Source: Leptospira sp. (GTDB lineage Bacteria; Spirochaetota; Leptospiria; Leptospirales; Leptospiraceae). From it: DNA of 13,158 bases. Each line of letters begins with the position of its first letter. Positions within the stretch are counted from its first letter, which is position 1. Made by a program: the position numbers and the translations under genes. The notes under the pieces are model-generated. The model searched no databases, was not told the origin of the DNA, and saw only the letters and a program-made list of their open reading frames with translations. Positions 6,056 through 13,158 of the stretch are shown piece by piece. Location: assembly GCA_027533185.1 (NCBI GenBank), contig JAPZTS010000028.1, positions 1 to 13,158 on the forward strand. Reading direction: 5' to 3'.

Positions 6056-8443
6056 TTAGCTATTCATTAATGAAGGCTCCGTTAATTTTACAAAAATGAT
6101 TTGATCTCCCTCCCAATCTGCCTTGTAAGTCCCTTCGCCGATAGAACCTGATAGAATTTGAATCGCAAGCGGTCGATTGACGATTCGATTGAACACCGCA
6201 CCGAGTGGCCTTGCTCCAAATTTTGGATCAAAACCTTGTTCTGTTAACAAACGCTCCGTACTTTCAGAAAGGTTTAGAACAATTCCTTTAACTTTTAACC
6301 TTTCATTTAGAAGTTTAACTTGTTTCTCAATCAATTTCTCCATGATGGATGCATCTAATGATTTGTATGTGAGGATTGCATCTAATCTTCCAAGAACTTC
6401 TGGTTTAAAATCTGATTCGATGTTTTTTGAATTTGTTGTAAGAATCACAATTGTGTTCTTAAAGTTGATTGTACGACCACGATTATCTGTAAGTCTACCC
6501 TCATCCAAAATTTGGAGTAGGATATCGGAAAAGTCAGGATGTGCCTTCTCAACTTCATCAAAAAGAACAACGCTGTATGGTTTTCTTCGGATAGCTTCTG
6601 TTAGAATTCCTCCTTCTTCATAACCCACATAACCTGCTGGTGCACCGATCAACTTGGCGACACTGTGTTTTTCCGAATATTCACTTAGATCCAACCGAAC
6701 AATATTTGACTCTTGGTCAAAAAGGAATTTTGCAATCGCTTTCGCTGTTTCCGTTTTTCCGACACCGGTTGGCCCTTTGAGCAAAAAAGATCCGAGTGGC
6801 CTCGATTCCGAGGAGATTCCAGCGTAGGAAGTAAGAAGGGTTTCTGCGATTTCCTTTATTGATTCTTTCTGACCAAAAACAACGGAATTAAGATCATCTT
6901 CCAAACGTAATAAGTGTTCTTGTTTGGTTTTCAGAATTTTCTCTACTGGAATTCCTGTTTGTCTTGAAATAACAGCCGCAATATGGTTCCTTTCTAAAAT
7001 CCAATTGTTTTGAAAACCCATTAGTTCTTTTTCCAATTCGGGTAAAATTGCATACTTTAATCTGGATGCTTCTGTATAATCCGCTTTAGTTTGTGCATTT
7101 TCTAAATCAAACTTTACGCGTTCTATTTTATTTTTAATAGATGCAATTTGTTTGAGTGAACTTACTTCCTTTTCCCAAATAGCTTTCCCCTCCGAAAATT
7201 TCTTCTCTAAAGTCTCAATCTCCCTTAATATGTCCTCGTTCTTTTTTTCCACTTGGGCATAAATCTTCTTCGAACGAATATCACTTTCGAGTTCTACGAG
7301 TTCAGTAGGCATTGCTTCGGCTGAAAGTTTTAAAGCAGAAGCTGCTTCATCTACCAAATCGATTGCTTTATCTGGGAGATTTTTATCCGTGATGTATTGG
7401 TCGCTCAAGAAAACAGCTGCATATACTGCTTCATCTGATATTTTTATTCCATGGTGGATCTCATGTTTGTCACGGATTCCCATCAGAATTTCGATCGCAT
7501 CTTCTTTGCTCGGCTCATAGACAGGAACAGCACGGAATCTTCTCTCCAACGCTTGGTCACCTAATATATATTTTTGGAATTCATCCTGGGTTGTTGCACC
7601 AATGCAGTGTAAGTCTCCTCGTGCCAAAGCAGGTTTGAGTAAATTTGCAGCGTCGATAGCACCATCTGTTTTACCTGCACCAACCAATTGGTGGATTTCA
7701 TCTATAAAAAGAATCGCTTCTCCAGCTTGACCTTTAATATAACGAAGCAAAGAAGTAAGTTTCTCCTCAAACTCTCCTCGATATTTAGTCCCAGCCATGA
7801 GTTGTCCCATATCTAGGGAATAAATTGTTTTCCCTTTTAAAACATCAGGAACTCTACCCTTTACGATTTGGTCCGCCAATCCCTCGACGATCGCAGTTTT
7901 TCCTACTCCAGCACTACCAACTAATACTGGATTGTTTTTACTTCTGCGACCTAGAATTTCCATAACAGATCGGATTTCTTTGCTCCTGCCGATAACAGGA
8001 TCTAACTTTCCTTCGGATGCGAGATCATTCAAATTGACTAGGAAATCGGGAACTTCGTTATCCGTTTCCTTTACTTGCAAATCTTCGTAATTGATTTTCA
8101 ATTCCGGAAGGATTTCAGGAAGGAACTTTAAAAAATCTGCTTCCTTCAATTCCTCTCTTCCGTTTTCGGTAGCTCGGGAAGACGCCATCGTAAACCATTT
8201 AGAAAGTTTTGGAGAGGTCTTAAGAGAATCAAAGGGAACATCTCCTTCAGCCTTTGGAAGTTTTTGCAGAAATTCTTCTACCTTTCCCTTGTACTTTGAG
8301 AGGGTTTTTCCTGAATACGAGCCGGGGTTTGCGAAAAAGCCCCAAGCCAAATGATAGGGCGTAAGTTCTGTATTCTTCCTACGAATTGCTTCTGTTTGTG
8401 CGATATCCAAGGATCCCTGGACGATGGAATCAAATTGTTTCAT
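6056..8443 (-). CDS. clpB: ClpB-type Hsp100 disaggregase, divergent paralogue
   Basis: A 795-residue two-ring AAA+ unfoldase. In order: a short divergent Clp-N domain (1-120); NBD1 with Walker A GSAGVGKT (176-183), pore loop KYRG (220-223), Walker B ILFIDE (244-249) and arginine-finger RRF (301-303); a coiled-coil middle domain (about 385-475); NBD2 with Walker A GPTGVGKT (557-564), pore loop GYVG (604-607), Walker B VVLFDE (625-630), arginine R686 and sensor-2 GARPL (743-747). The M-domain and absence of an IGL/IGF ClpP-binding loop point to a ClpB-like disaggregase working with DnaK rather than a ClpP partner. Between sensor 1 (TTN, to 671) and FKPEV (679) it is about 23 residues shorter than T. 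thermophilus ClpB as I recall it. The start at 8443 has GGGAGG four bases upstream; the frame runs open to 8650, but that extension is not coding. Regulated by the CIRCE upstream. Confidence 0.88.
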   Translation of the reverse strand: MKQFDSIVQGSLDIAQTEAIRRKNTELTPYHLAWGFFANPGSYSGKTLSKYKGKVEEFLQKLPKAEGDVPFDSLKTSPKLSKWFTMASSRATENGREELKEADFLKFLPEILPELKINYEDLQVKETDNEVPDFLVNLNDLASEGKLDPVIGRSKEIRSVMEILGRRSKNNPVLVGSAGVGKTAIVEGLADQIVKGRVPDVLKGKTIYSLDMGQLMAGTKYRGEFEEKLTSLLRYIKGQAGEAILFIDEIHQLVGAGKTDGAIDAANLLKPALARGDLHCIGATTQDEFQKYILGDQALERRFRAVPVYEPSKEDAIEILMGIRDKHEIHHGIKISDEAVYAAVFLSDQYITDKNLPDKAIDLVDEAASALKLSAEAMPTELVELESDIRSKKIYAQVEKKNEDILREIETLEKKFSEGKAIWEKEVSSLKQIASIKNKIERVKFDLENAQTKADYTEASRLKYAILPELEKELMGFQNNWILERNHIAAVISRQTGIPVEKILKTKQEHLLRLEDDLNSVVFGQKESIKEIAETLLTSYAGISSESRPLGSFLLKGPTGVGKTETAKAIAKFLFDQESNIVRLDLSEYSEKHSVAKLIGAPAGYVGYEEGGILTEAIRRKPYSVVLFDEVEKAHPDFSDILLQILDEGRLTDNRGRTINFKNTIVILTTNSKNIESDFKPEVLGRLDAILTYKSLDASIMEKLIEKQVKLLNERLKVKGIVLNLSESTERLLTEQGFDPKFGARPLGAVFNRIVNRPLAIQILSGSIGEGTYKADWEGDQIIFVKLTEPSLMNS

Positions 8444-8456
8444 ACTGCCTCCCGTT

Positions 8457-8483
8457 TTAGCACTCCATATATTAGACTGCCAA
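8457..8483 (-). promoter_or_regulatory. CIRCE operator (HrcA-binding site) of clpB
   Basis: On the plus strand the sequence is TTAGCACTC-N9-GACTGCCAA. Against the CIRCE consensus TTAGCACTC-N9-GAGTGCTAA, the first half is 9/9, the second 7/9, and the spacer is exactly nine bases. It lies 14-40 bases before the clpB start and 94 bases before the divergent TPM gene. CIRCE is the inverted repeat bound by the heat-shock repressor HrcA, typically in front of groE and dnaK operons. The placement implies HrcA-controlled heat induction of this Hsp100 gene. Confidence 0.85.
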
Positions 8484-8577
8484 TATTCGTTCAGATATAC
8501 AATAAAGTAACGCAGATCTAGAAAAATTAAAAAAAACTCAATTCCCATAGTTTGGAAAATCGAGTATTCTGTCGGGA

Positions 8578-9933
8578 ATGATTTTTCGGATTCTTTTGTA
8601 TCTTTCCGCTGCGCTTTCCTCCCTGCTCCTTTTTGCAACCGAGGTTCCAAATCCTCGGTCTGAGGGAGGATGGGTCAGTGATCAGGCAGGCTATCTAAGT
8701 CAATCCGGGGCCATCCACGAAATCAATCGTGTTCTATCTCGGCTGGAGGCTGAAACAGGTATAGAAATAGCCGTTGTCATTCTTCCGAGCATTGGAAACA
8801 AATCTCCCAGGGAATTTGCGACGTCTCTCTTTGAGACTTGGAAAATAGGTAAAAAAGATACAGATAATGGAATCTTACTTTTACATGTGATCGACCAGAG
8901 GCGACTCGAAATCGAAATGGGTTATGGCTTGGAAGGGATACTAACAGATAATAAGAATAAAAGAATTCTAGACGAAGTGGTGATTCCTCAATTTCGATCT
9001 GAAAATTTTTCTATGGGGATATATCTTGGAGTCTTAGCACTTGAAAGAGGAGTTCGTAATCCCAAGATTTCGGTCGCTGACCTTCTGGCTCCCTTTGAAT
9101 TCGATTACCAATATGTCGACGGGTTAGATTCTACTATCGAGTCACAGGAAAATTCGAATCAAAACCCTAATTTTCTGATGCAATTCATAAAATCACCTAT
9201 TCAGAGTATTCTAAAATACAGTATTTCTTTCAGTTTTATTCTTTTATATTTTTTTGGGATATTATTCGGAGAATTTTTAAATATATTTTCGTATGGAAGT
9301 AAGATAACTTATAATCTTTGTCTGTATATAGGAGTTATTCCTAGTTACTTTGGAATAACTGCAGGAACGGGTGTTTTGGTATATAGTGAGATAAACGAGA
9401 CAGAGACTTTGTTTTCTATACTTCCAGTTCTACCTCTTTTAATTGGTCTCATCTTTTGGAATGTTTCTATTCTCCATCGTCTTCGAGTCAAACCGAGGAA
9501 ATGTTCTAAATGTGGCTCTACGAAATACCGATTATCCGAATCCGATGATGATAAGCATCTAACATCTGGACAAAGAGTCGAAGAAAGAATCAAGTCACGA
9601 GACTACGATGTTTGGCTTTGTAACAAATGCAATGATATTCATGTCGAAGAATATTCTGGAGAAAAAACGGTTGATAAATGTCCAAAATGTCATTACCGAA
9701 CTCATCTAAGAACTGATATCCAAGTACTTAGGGTCGCCGATTACAATAGAGGAGGTGAAGAACTCCATACGTACCTATGTGCACACTGCAGTCACACACA
9801 AGTAAAAAGAATTACAACCCCCAAATTGGAAAAAAATACAAGTAGTAGCAGTGGGAGCGGCGGTAGCTCGTTTGGCGGTGGATCCTTTGGTGGAGGAAGA
9901 TCTGGTGGTGGCGGTGCGGGTAGTTCGTATTAG
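8578..9933 (+). CDS. TPM-domain (YgcG-like) membrane protein with zinc ribbons and Gly-rich tail
   Basis: A 451-residue envelope protein. It has a signal peptide (1-20, ending LLLFA before TEVPNP), then a TPM domain (about 30-160) with the hallmark segments VSDQAGYLS, GIEIAVVILPS, DNGILLLHVIDQRRLEIEMGYG and a following LDEVVIPQF. Three hydrophobic segments follow (about 213-236, 247-269, 278-298). Four CxxC knuckles then form two probable zinc ribbons: C309/C312 with C348/C351, and C368/C371 with C401/C404. It ends in a Ser/Gly-rich tail with FGGG repeats, as is usual in this family. TPM proteins have been linked to photosystem II repair in plants and cyanobacteria; older databases call bacterial ones methanol dehydrogenase regulators without good basis. 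Role here unknown. It diverges from clpB and converges on the patatin gene with a four-base overlap. Confidence 0.85.
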   Translation: MIFRILLYLSAALSSLLLFATEVPNPRSEGGWVSDQAGYLSQSGAIHEINRVLSRLEAETGIEIAVVILPSIGNKSPREFATSLFETWKIGKKDTDNGILLLHVIDQRRLEIEMGYGLEGILTDNKNKRILDEVVIPQFRSENFSMGIYLGVLALERGVRNPKISVADLLAPFEFDYQYVDGLDSTIESQENSNQNPNFLMQFIKSPIQSILKYSISFSFILLYFFGILFGEFLNIFSYGSKITYNLCLYIGVIPSYFGITAGTGVLVYSEINETETLFSILPVLPLLIGLIFWNVSILHRLRVKPRKCSKCGSTKYRLSESDDDKHLTSGQRVEERIKSRDYDVWLCNKCNDIHVEEYSGEKTVDKCPKCHYRTHLRTDIQVLRVADYNRGGEELHTYLCAHCSHTQVKRITTPKLEKNTSSSSGSGGSSFGGGSFGGGRSGGGGAGSSY

Positions 9934-10790
9934 CCGAAGGGAAACATCGGTAGTTCTAAACTTCCCAAGATTTCGGCACTGTGCCGGTAAGCAGTCCCTC
10001 TACCTTCTGCCAAAGCAAATTTACCTGCAGAAAAATCATCTGGGGAAAGGTAGGGTGTAGTCGTTTGCAATCGTATCAGTTTTTTCCCTTTTTCTTTTGC
10101 CAGAAGGGTTTTTAAATCTTCTGTTTCAGATTCAATAATATTTACCGAAGCATCAAATGCCCGTTTTATGGCATTCTTACTTACAGGACGATTGTTATTT
10201 ATTTCATGAATAATGATTCTATCTATGTGAGGATCTAAAATCATTTCTTTGATAGGTTCGCTGTCGCCAATTCCTCCATCTAAAAACTCATCGCCCCTCA
10301 TTTCTTGAACTTCATATAAAAAAGGAAAGGCAATGGATGCCATAACAGCGTCCAGCACATTGCCATCGACTACTAACTCGCGCTTGTTCTTAGATAAGTT
10401 TGAAACAGCGATACCCAATTGAATCGGTAAGTCGGAGAATCTTTTGTTACCTAAATACGGCGATAAGAGTTTGCGAGTAGCATTTCCTGTTAAAACTCCA
10501 CTGTATCCATTCCATCCTTTTTGAATGAGTCGTCGCAGAATCGTTAAAGAGTTCCCTTCCCAAAAATCTTTTTTTTTCAGATTTAGTAGAAGTGTTTCAA
10601 ACTCCGACATGTCCTTTCCAGTAGCGTATAAGGCGCCAACCATTGCACCTGAGCTCGATCCAGTTACCATCCCTGGCTTAAAGCCAATTTCTTGAAGACC
10701 TCGGACAAATCCAGCGTGCGCGAAAAAACCGAAGAAACTGGATTTTAGGCATAACGCCGAGTATTTTTTAGGAAACAGCAATTCTATCAT
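9930..10790 (-). CDS. Patatin-like phospholipase family protein
   Basis: A 286-residue patatin-fold protein. The Ser-Asp dyad is present: nucleophile S46 in the elbow GSSSG (44-48, in VTGSSSGAMVGALYA) and D171 in FLDGGIGDSEPI. The helix after the first strand carries FAHAGFVRGL, matching the family's FAHIGVLKAL. The preceding GGGG oxyanion-hole segment is, however, replaced by KSSF (residues 16-19), so the usual glycine-rich loop is missing. No signal peptide or membrane segment is evident, suggesting a cytosolic lipid acyl hydrolase if active. The ATG at 10790 lacks a strong ribosome-binding site. Its stop codon overlaps that of the convergent TPM gene. Neighbouring genes give no pathway clue. 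Confidence 0.85.
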   Translation of the reverse strand: MIELLFPKKYSALCLKSSFFGFFAHAGFVRGLQEIGFKPGMVTGSSSGAMVGALYATGKDMSEFETLLLNLKKKDFWEGNSLTILRRLIQKGWNGYSGVLTGNATRKLLSPYLGNKRFSDLPIQLGIAVSNLSKNKRELVVDGNVLDAVMASIAFPFLYEVQEMRGDEFLDGGIGDSEPIKEMILDPHIDRIIIHEINNNRPVSKNAIKRAFDASVNIIESETEDLKTLLAKEKGKKLIRLQTTTPYLSPDDFSAGKFALAEGRGTAYRHSAEILGSLELPMFPFG

Positions 10791-10825
10791 AGAACAAGTC
10801 CCAAGTTTAAAAAAATCAAAAGTTT

Positions 10826-10854
10826 TGTATATTCCAATCCCATTCGTATCTTAA
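10826..10854 (-). promoter_or_regulatory. Possible promoter of the patatin gene
   Basis: On the minus strand, TTAAGA (10854-10849, four of six matches to TTGACA) and TATACA (10831-10826, four of six matches to TATAAT) are separated by 17 bases, ending 36 bases before the patatin ATG. Matches of this quality are frequent in AT-rich DNA. Confidence 0.2.
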
Positions 10855-10868
10855 AATTTTAGCTGGAA

Positions 10869-10914
10869 GCAACAGAATCCGTTGCGCCAATAGAAATTGG
10901 ATTTGCATTTGGAT
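10869..10914 (+). promoter_or_regulatory. Two tandem dyads and hexamer repeats upstream of the C69 peptidase gene
   Basis: Two perfect five-base inverted repeats are one base apart: GCAAC-N7-GTTGC (10869-10885) and CCAAT-N4-ATTGG (10887-10900). The second runs into three tandem hexamers TTGGAT-TTGCAT-TTGGAT (10897-10914). The cluster sits in the 149-base divergent gap, 26 bases before the peptidase start. It may be an operator or leader structure; no known motif is recognised. Confidence 0.3.
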
Positions 10915-10939
10915 AATTTTTCATTCATGTTTCAATCGT

Positions 10940-12304
10940 ATGTGCGATACTGCCCTTGCTACAGAGAACTTCACTTCAACTAAAAAAAGAATCTTTGCAA
11001 AGAACTCAAATAGGGAGCCAAACGAAGCTCATTCAATTCTACACATACCAAGGATGCAACATCCCTCTAATTCAAAATTAAATACTACTTATATAGAAAT
11101 CCCCCAAGTTGAAACAACACACGAAGTTTTCCTATGCAAACCTTTTCATATATGGGGTGCAGAAATGGGGGTGAATGAATTCGGAGTCGCAATTGGCAAT
11201 GAGGCTGTTTTTACGAATTTGCCTATGAAGAGAAATAATTCAGGTCTTTCGGGAATGGACCTAATTCGGCTGGCGCTAGAGAGGGCCAAGTCCGCAGTAC
11301 AGGCGCTATATATCATAACAGAACTATTGGAAGAATTTGGCCAAGATGCAAATGGAGGTTTTAAGAATATAAATTTCTTTTATCACAATAGTTTTCTTAT
11401 CGCAGACCGAACAGACGGTTACCTTTTAGAGACAGCTGATACGTTTTGGGTTGCAAAAAAGGTTACAAATTTTACGGCCATATCAAATGGACTCACCATA
11501 GAATCCGATTACGATCTTTCGTCCAAATTTCTTGAAGATAGAATCCAAAAACGACTTAGTCAAACTTCGGATAATTTTTCCTTTAAAAAAAGTTTCTCAG
11601 ATTGGTTTTACACAAAATTAAGCTATGGAGAGGAAAGAAGAGCCAGCTTTAGTTCTTTTGCCGTTCAAAAAAAACTATCCAAAGGAAAATTTGAATCAGC
11701 AGATATGATAGAGATTTTGAAGTCCCATCCTGAATTTGAAGACACCGACTTTGAGCCTTCAAAATCATCGATGAAATCTATTTGCCTTCATGCCACGGGG
11801 ATTACAACGCCAAACCAGACCAACGGGAGTCTTGTTGTAGAATGGGATACATCAGATAACAGCCAACAACCGCTTCAAATCCTTTTCACAGGGACTTCCA
11901 CCCCTTGTTTGAGTATTTTCAAACCATTTTGGTTTGGAACAAAAAATTTTATCGAGAATAGATCACTTTTGCCAATGGAGACCTACGACGAATGCCTTTG
12001 GTGGTTGCATGAAGCAATCGCAAGAAGGGCAACTCACGATTATACATCAGTACATTCAATTCTTAGTCCTGCAATCAAGCCAGTTCAAGCTGATGTTTTC
12101 AGATCGATACATGAGTTAAAAAATTCTTCTCAGAAAGAAGAGATACAGTGGAAGTTTTTAAAAGAACATGTAAACATCCTAAAACAAACAGGAGATGAAC
12201 TTAAAAAAGAAAAGATAGGTCTCCCTAAATGGGAAAAACCTATTTTCAATGTCTACTGGAAAAAACAAAATTCGAATTTAGATTTTCCTGTGGAAAGCAT
12301 CTAA
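10940..12304 (+). CDS. C69-family peptidase/dipeptidase, secernin-like
   Basis: A 454-residue Ntn-hydrolase-fold protein related to secernins and C69 dipeptidases. It begins MCDT, so removal of Met exposes Cys2 as the presumed N-terminal nucleophile; no propeptide or signal peptide precedes it, indicating a cytosolic protein. Family blocks visible: FAKNSNREPNEAH (19-31, usually NSDREPNE), WGAEMGVNEFGVAIGNEAVFT (72-92), GMDLIRLALERA (105-116), a YHNSFLIAD segment (148-156), LLETADTFWVAKKV (162-175) and AISNGLTIESDYD (180-192). The family cleaves dipeptides or amide bonds of unknown identity in most bacteria. The ATG at 10940 is fixed by the Cys2 requirement, although there is no Shine-Dalgarno sequence in front. 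The 3' end overlaps the convergent ferredoxin gene by 27 bases. Confidence 0.85.
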   Translation: MCDTALATENFTSTKKRIFAKNSNREPNEAHSILHIPRMQHPSNSKLNTTYIEIPQVETTHEVFLCKPFHIWGAEMGVNEFGVAIGNEAVFTNLPMKRNNSGLSGMDLIRLALERAKSAVQALYIITELLEEFGQDANGGFKNINFFYHNSFLIADRTDGYLLETADTFWVAKKVTNFTAISNGLTIESDYDLSSKFLEDRIQKRLSQTSDNFSFKKSFSDWFYTKLSYGEERRASFSSFAVQKKLSKGKFESADMIEILKSHPEFEDTDFEPSKSSMKSICLHATGITTPNQTNGSLVVEWDTSDNSQQPLQILFTGTSTPCLSIFKPFWFGTKNFIENRSLLPMETYDECLWWLHEAIARRATHDYTSVHSILSPAIKPVQADVFRSIHELKNSSQKEEIQWKFLKEHVNILKQTGDELKKEKIGLPKWEKPIFNVYWKKQNSNLDFPVESI

Positions 12305-13158
12305 AGAATCAAAACTGACTTTACCATCCTTCACTTGACCGAAACTCAAAACATTGGTTGGGCACAAAGACACACAGGCAGAACATCTAACACATTGCAC
12401 ACTGTCCATTGGAATACCTTTGTTAGCGAATCCCATTACGTCTATACCTTGATGGCAATTTTTCGTGCAGATATTACAAGATATACATTTCTTTTTATCC
12501 GAAAAAATACGAAAGTTTGAAAATTTTGCATAGATATGCATCAAAGCTGCCAAAGGACAAAACGCACGGCACCAAACTCTACCAGAAAACATGAAATAAA
12601 GTCCAACGCCTATCACTCCTGCTAAACCAATATCAACAATTAAATCGTAGATCCACTTCACAGAATCACTTACATACTCTAGGTTAACCAATTCCGGAAA
12701 ATATCCTTTACCAAAAACGCCTATTAACTTAAGCAAGGTGAGAAGAAATGCGATGGCTAATATATACTGTCCAGAATGTTCAATTTTATAGAGAAAGTTT
12801 GTATGGGGCATTTTCTGCCTATGTTCATCCCCTAGAGTTTCTGCAAGACCGCCACAGGAACAAATCCAACCACAGTAGGCACCTTTTCCATACCGTTTTA
12901 CTAAAATAGGAATTAGACCAAAACTGAAACTAATACCGTAAATGAACCAAAAATTGGTCAAACCACCATCGTACAATACACCCATGCTAAGAGGCCAAGC
13001 TAAAATGAATCCGTACGCTTTCCAATATGCATCATTTGGAAAAACCTGTGTTCGAAGAAAACTATCTGAATCACCCAGATAACCTAAATCACCTAATTTT
13101 GGTAATATGATTTCAGGTAGCAGGAATAAGAAAACTATCTGGATAAAAATAAGAACCG
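12278..13158 (-). CDS. Membrane-bound 4Fe-4S polyferredoxin (NapH/NosR C-terminal type), 5' end missing
   Basis: The frame is open to the right edge, adding at least 57 residues before the ATG at 12985, so that ATG is internal. At least 292 residues are visible, with several transmembrane segments. Cysteine motifs in order (numbered from the first complete codon): YCGWICSCGG (C95, C99, C101), VWCRAFCPLAALM (C196, C200), then two ferredoxin-type [4Fe-4S] motifs CX2CX2CX3C, at C224-C234 (ending CH rather than CP) and C255-C265 (ending CP). This is the layout of NapH, CcoG/RdxA and the C-terminal half of NosR, which pass electrons between quinol or a membrane donor and periplasmic or membrane reductases. 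The partner is unknown because upstream sequence is missing. It may be a larger NosR-like protein. Confidence 0.85.
   Translation of the reverse strand, partial: VLIFIQIVFLFLLPEIILPKLGDLGYLGDSDSFLRTQVFPNDAYWKAYGFILAWPLSMGVLYDGGLTNFWFIYGISFSFGLIPILVKRYGKGAYCGWICSCGGLAETLGDEHRQKMPHTNFLYKIEHSGQYILAIAFLLTLLKLIGVFGKGYFPELVNLEYVSDSVKWIYDLIVDIGLAGVIGVGLYFMFSGRVWCRAFCPLAALMHIYAKFSNFRIFSDKKKCISCNICTKNCHQGIDVMGFANKGIPMDSVQCVRCSACVSLCPTNVLSFGQVKDGKVSFDSLDAFHRKI

Noticed and set aside
6177..6623. 148-codon plus-strand ORF inside clpB
   Set aside because: Antisense shadow of the strongly conserved NBD2; no family features of its own.
8444..8650. 69-residue N-terminal extension of the ClpB reading frame
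   Set aside because: The ATG at 8443 has GGGAGG at ideal spacing and starts the Clp-N domain. The extension would run through the CIRCE and into the divergent TPM gene.
12985..13158. Treating the ATG at 12985 as the start of the polyferredoxin gene
   Set aside because: The frame continues without a stop to the window edge, and the upstream residues include a hydrophobic segment and YWKAYGF, which look like real protein.

Overview
The window is AT-rich bacterial chromosome with twelve protein genes. Ten are complete and one is cut at each edge. There are no rRNA or tRNA genes, insertion sequences, CRISPR arrays or phage genes that I can see. Gene content and style (recA, a HrcA/CIRCE-controlled Hsp100, a lipoprotein with a loose lipobox, weak Shine-Dalgarno sequences at many starts) suggest a spirochaete, most likely Leptospira or a close relative. 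That assignment is inference; no rRNA marker is present.

Layout, left to right: the C-terminal end of a CPBP/CAAX-type membrane protease (+); a PlsC-type acyltransferase (-); a small DUF3817 membrane protein (+); a Xer tyrosine recombinase (-); a 249-base divergent control region; recA (+) with a strong intrinsic terminator; a lipoprotein of unknown function (+); an aldo/keto reductase (-); a divergent ClpB-type Hsp100 ATPase (-) behind a CIRCE operator; a TPM-domain membrane protein with zinc ribbons and a Gly-rich tail (+); a patatin-like protein (-); a secernin-like C69 peptidase (+); and a partial NapH-like membrane polyferredoxin (-).

Neighbours are almost all in alternating orientation, so there are few possible operons. 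Only recA-lipoprotein (+) and clpB-aldo/keto reductase (-) are co-directional neighbours, and both pairs have a terminator or candidate terminator between them. Five gene pairs converge; three overlap at their 3' ends, one abuts exactly and one is 30 bases apart. None of the five has a clear intrinsic terminator.

Functional themes are genome maintenance (RecA and Xer, facing away from each other), proteostasis and stress (the CIRCE-controlled Hsp100, the reductase), and envelope or lipid metabolism (acyltransferase, patatin, TPM protein, lipoprotein). I see no integrated novel system. The best second-look items are the CIRCE in front of an unusual ClpB paralogue, the control region of recA (a dyad at the promoter, a hairpin and a short ORF overlapping the recA start), and a patatin lacking its glycine-rich oxyanion motif.
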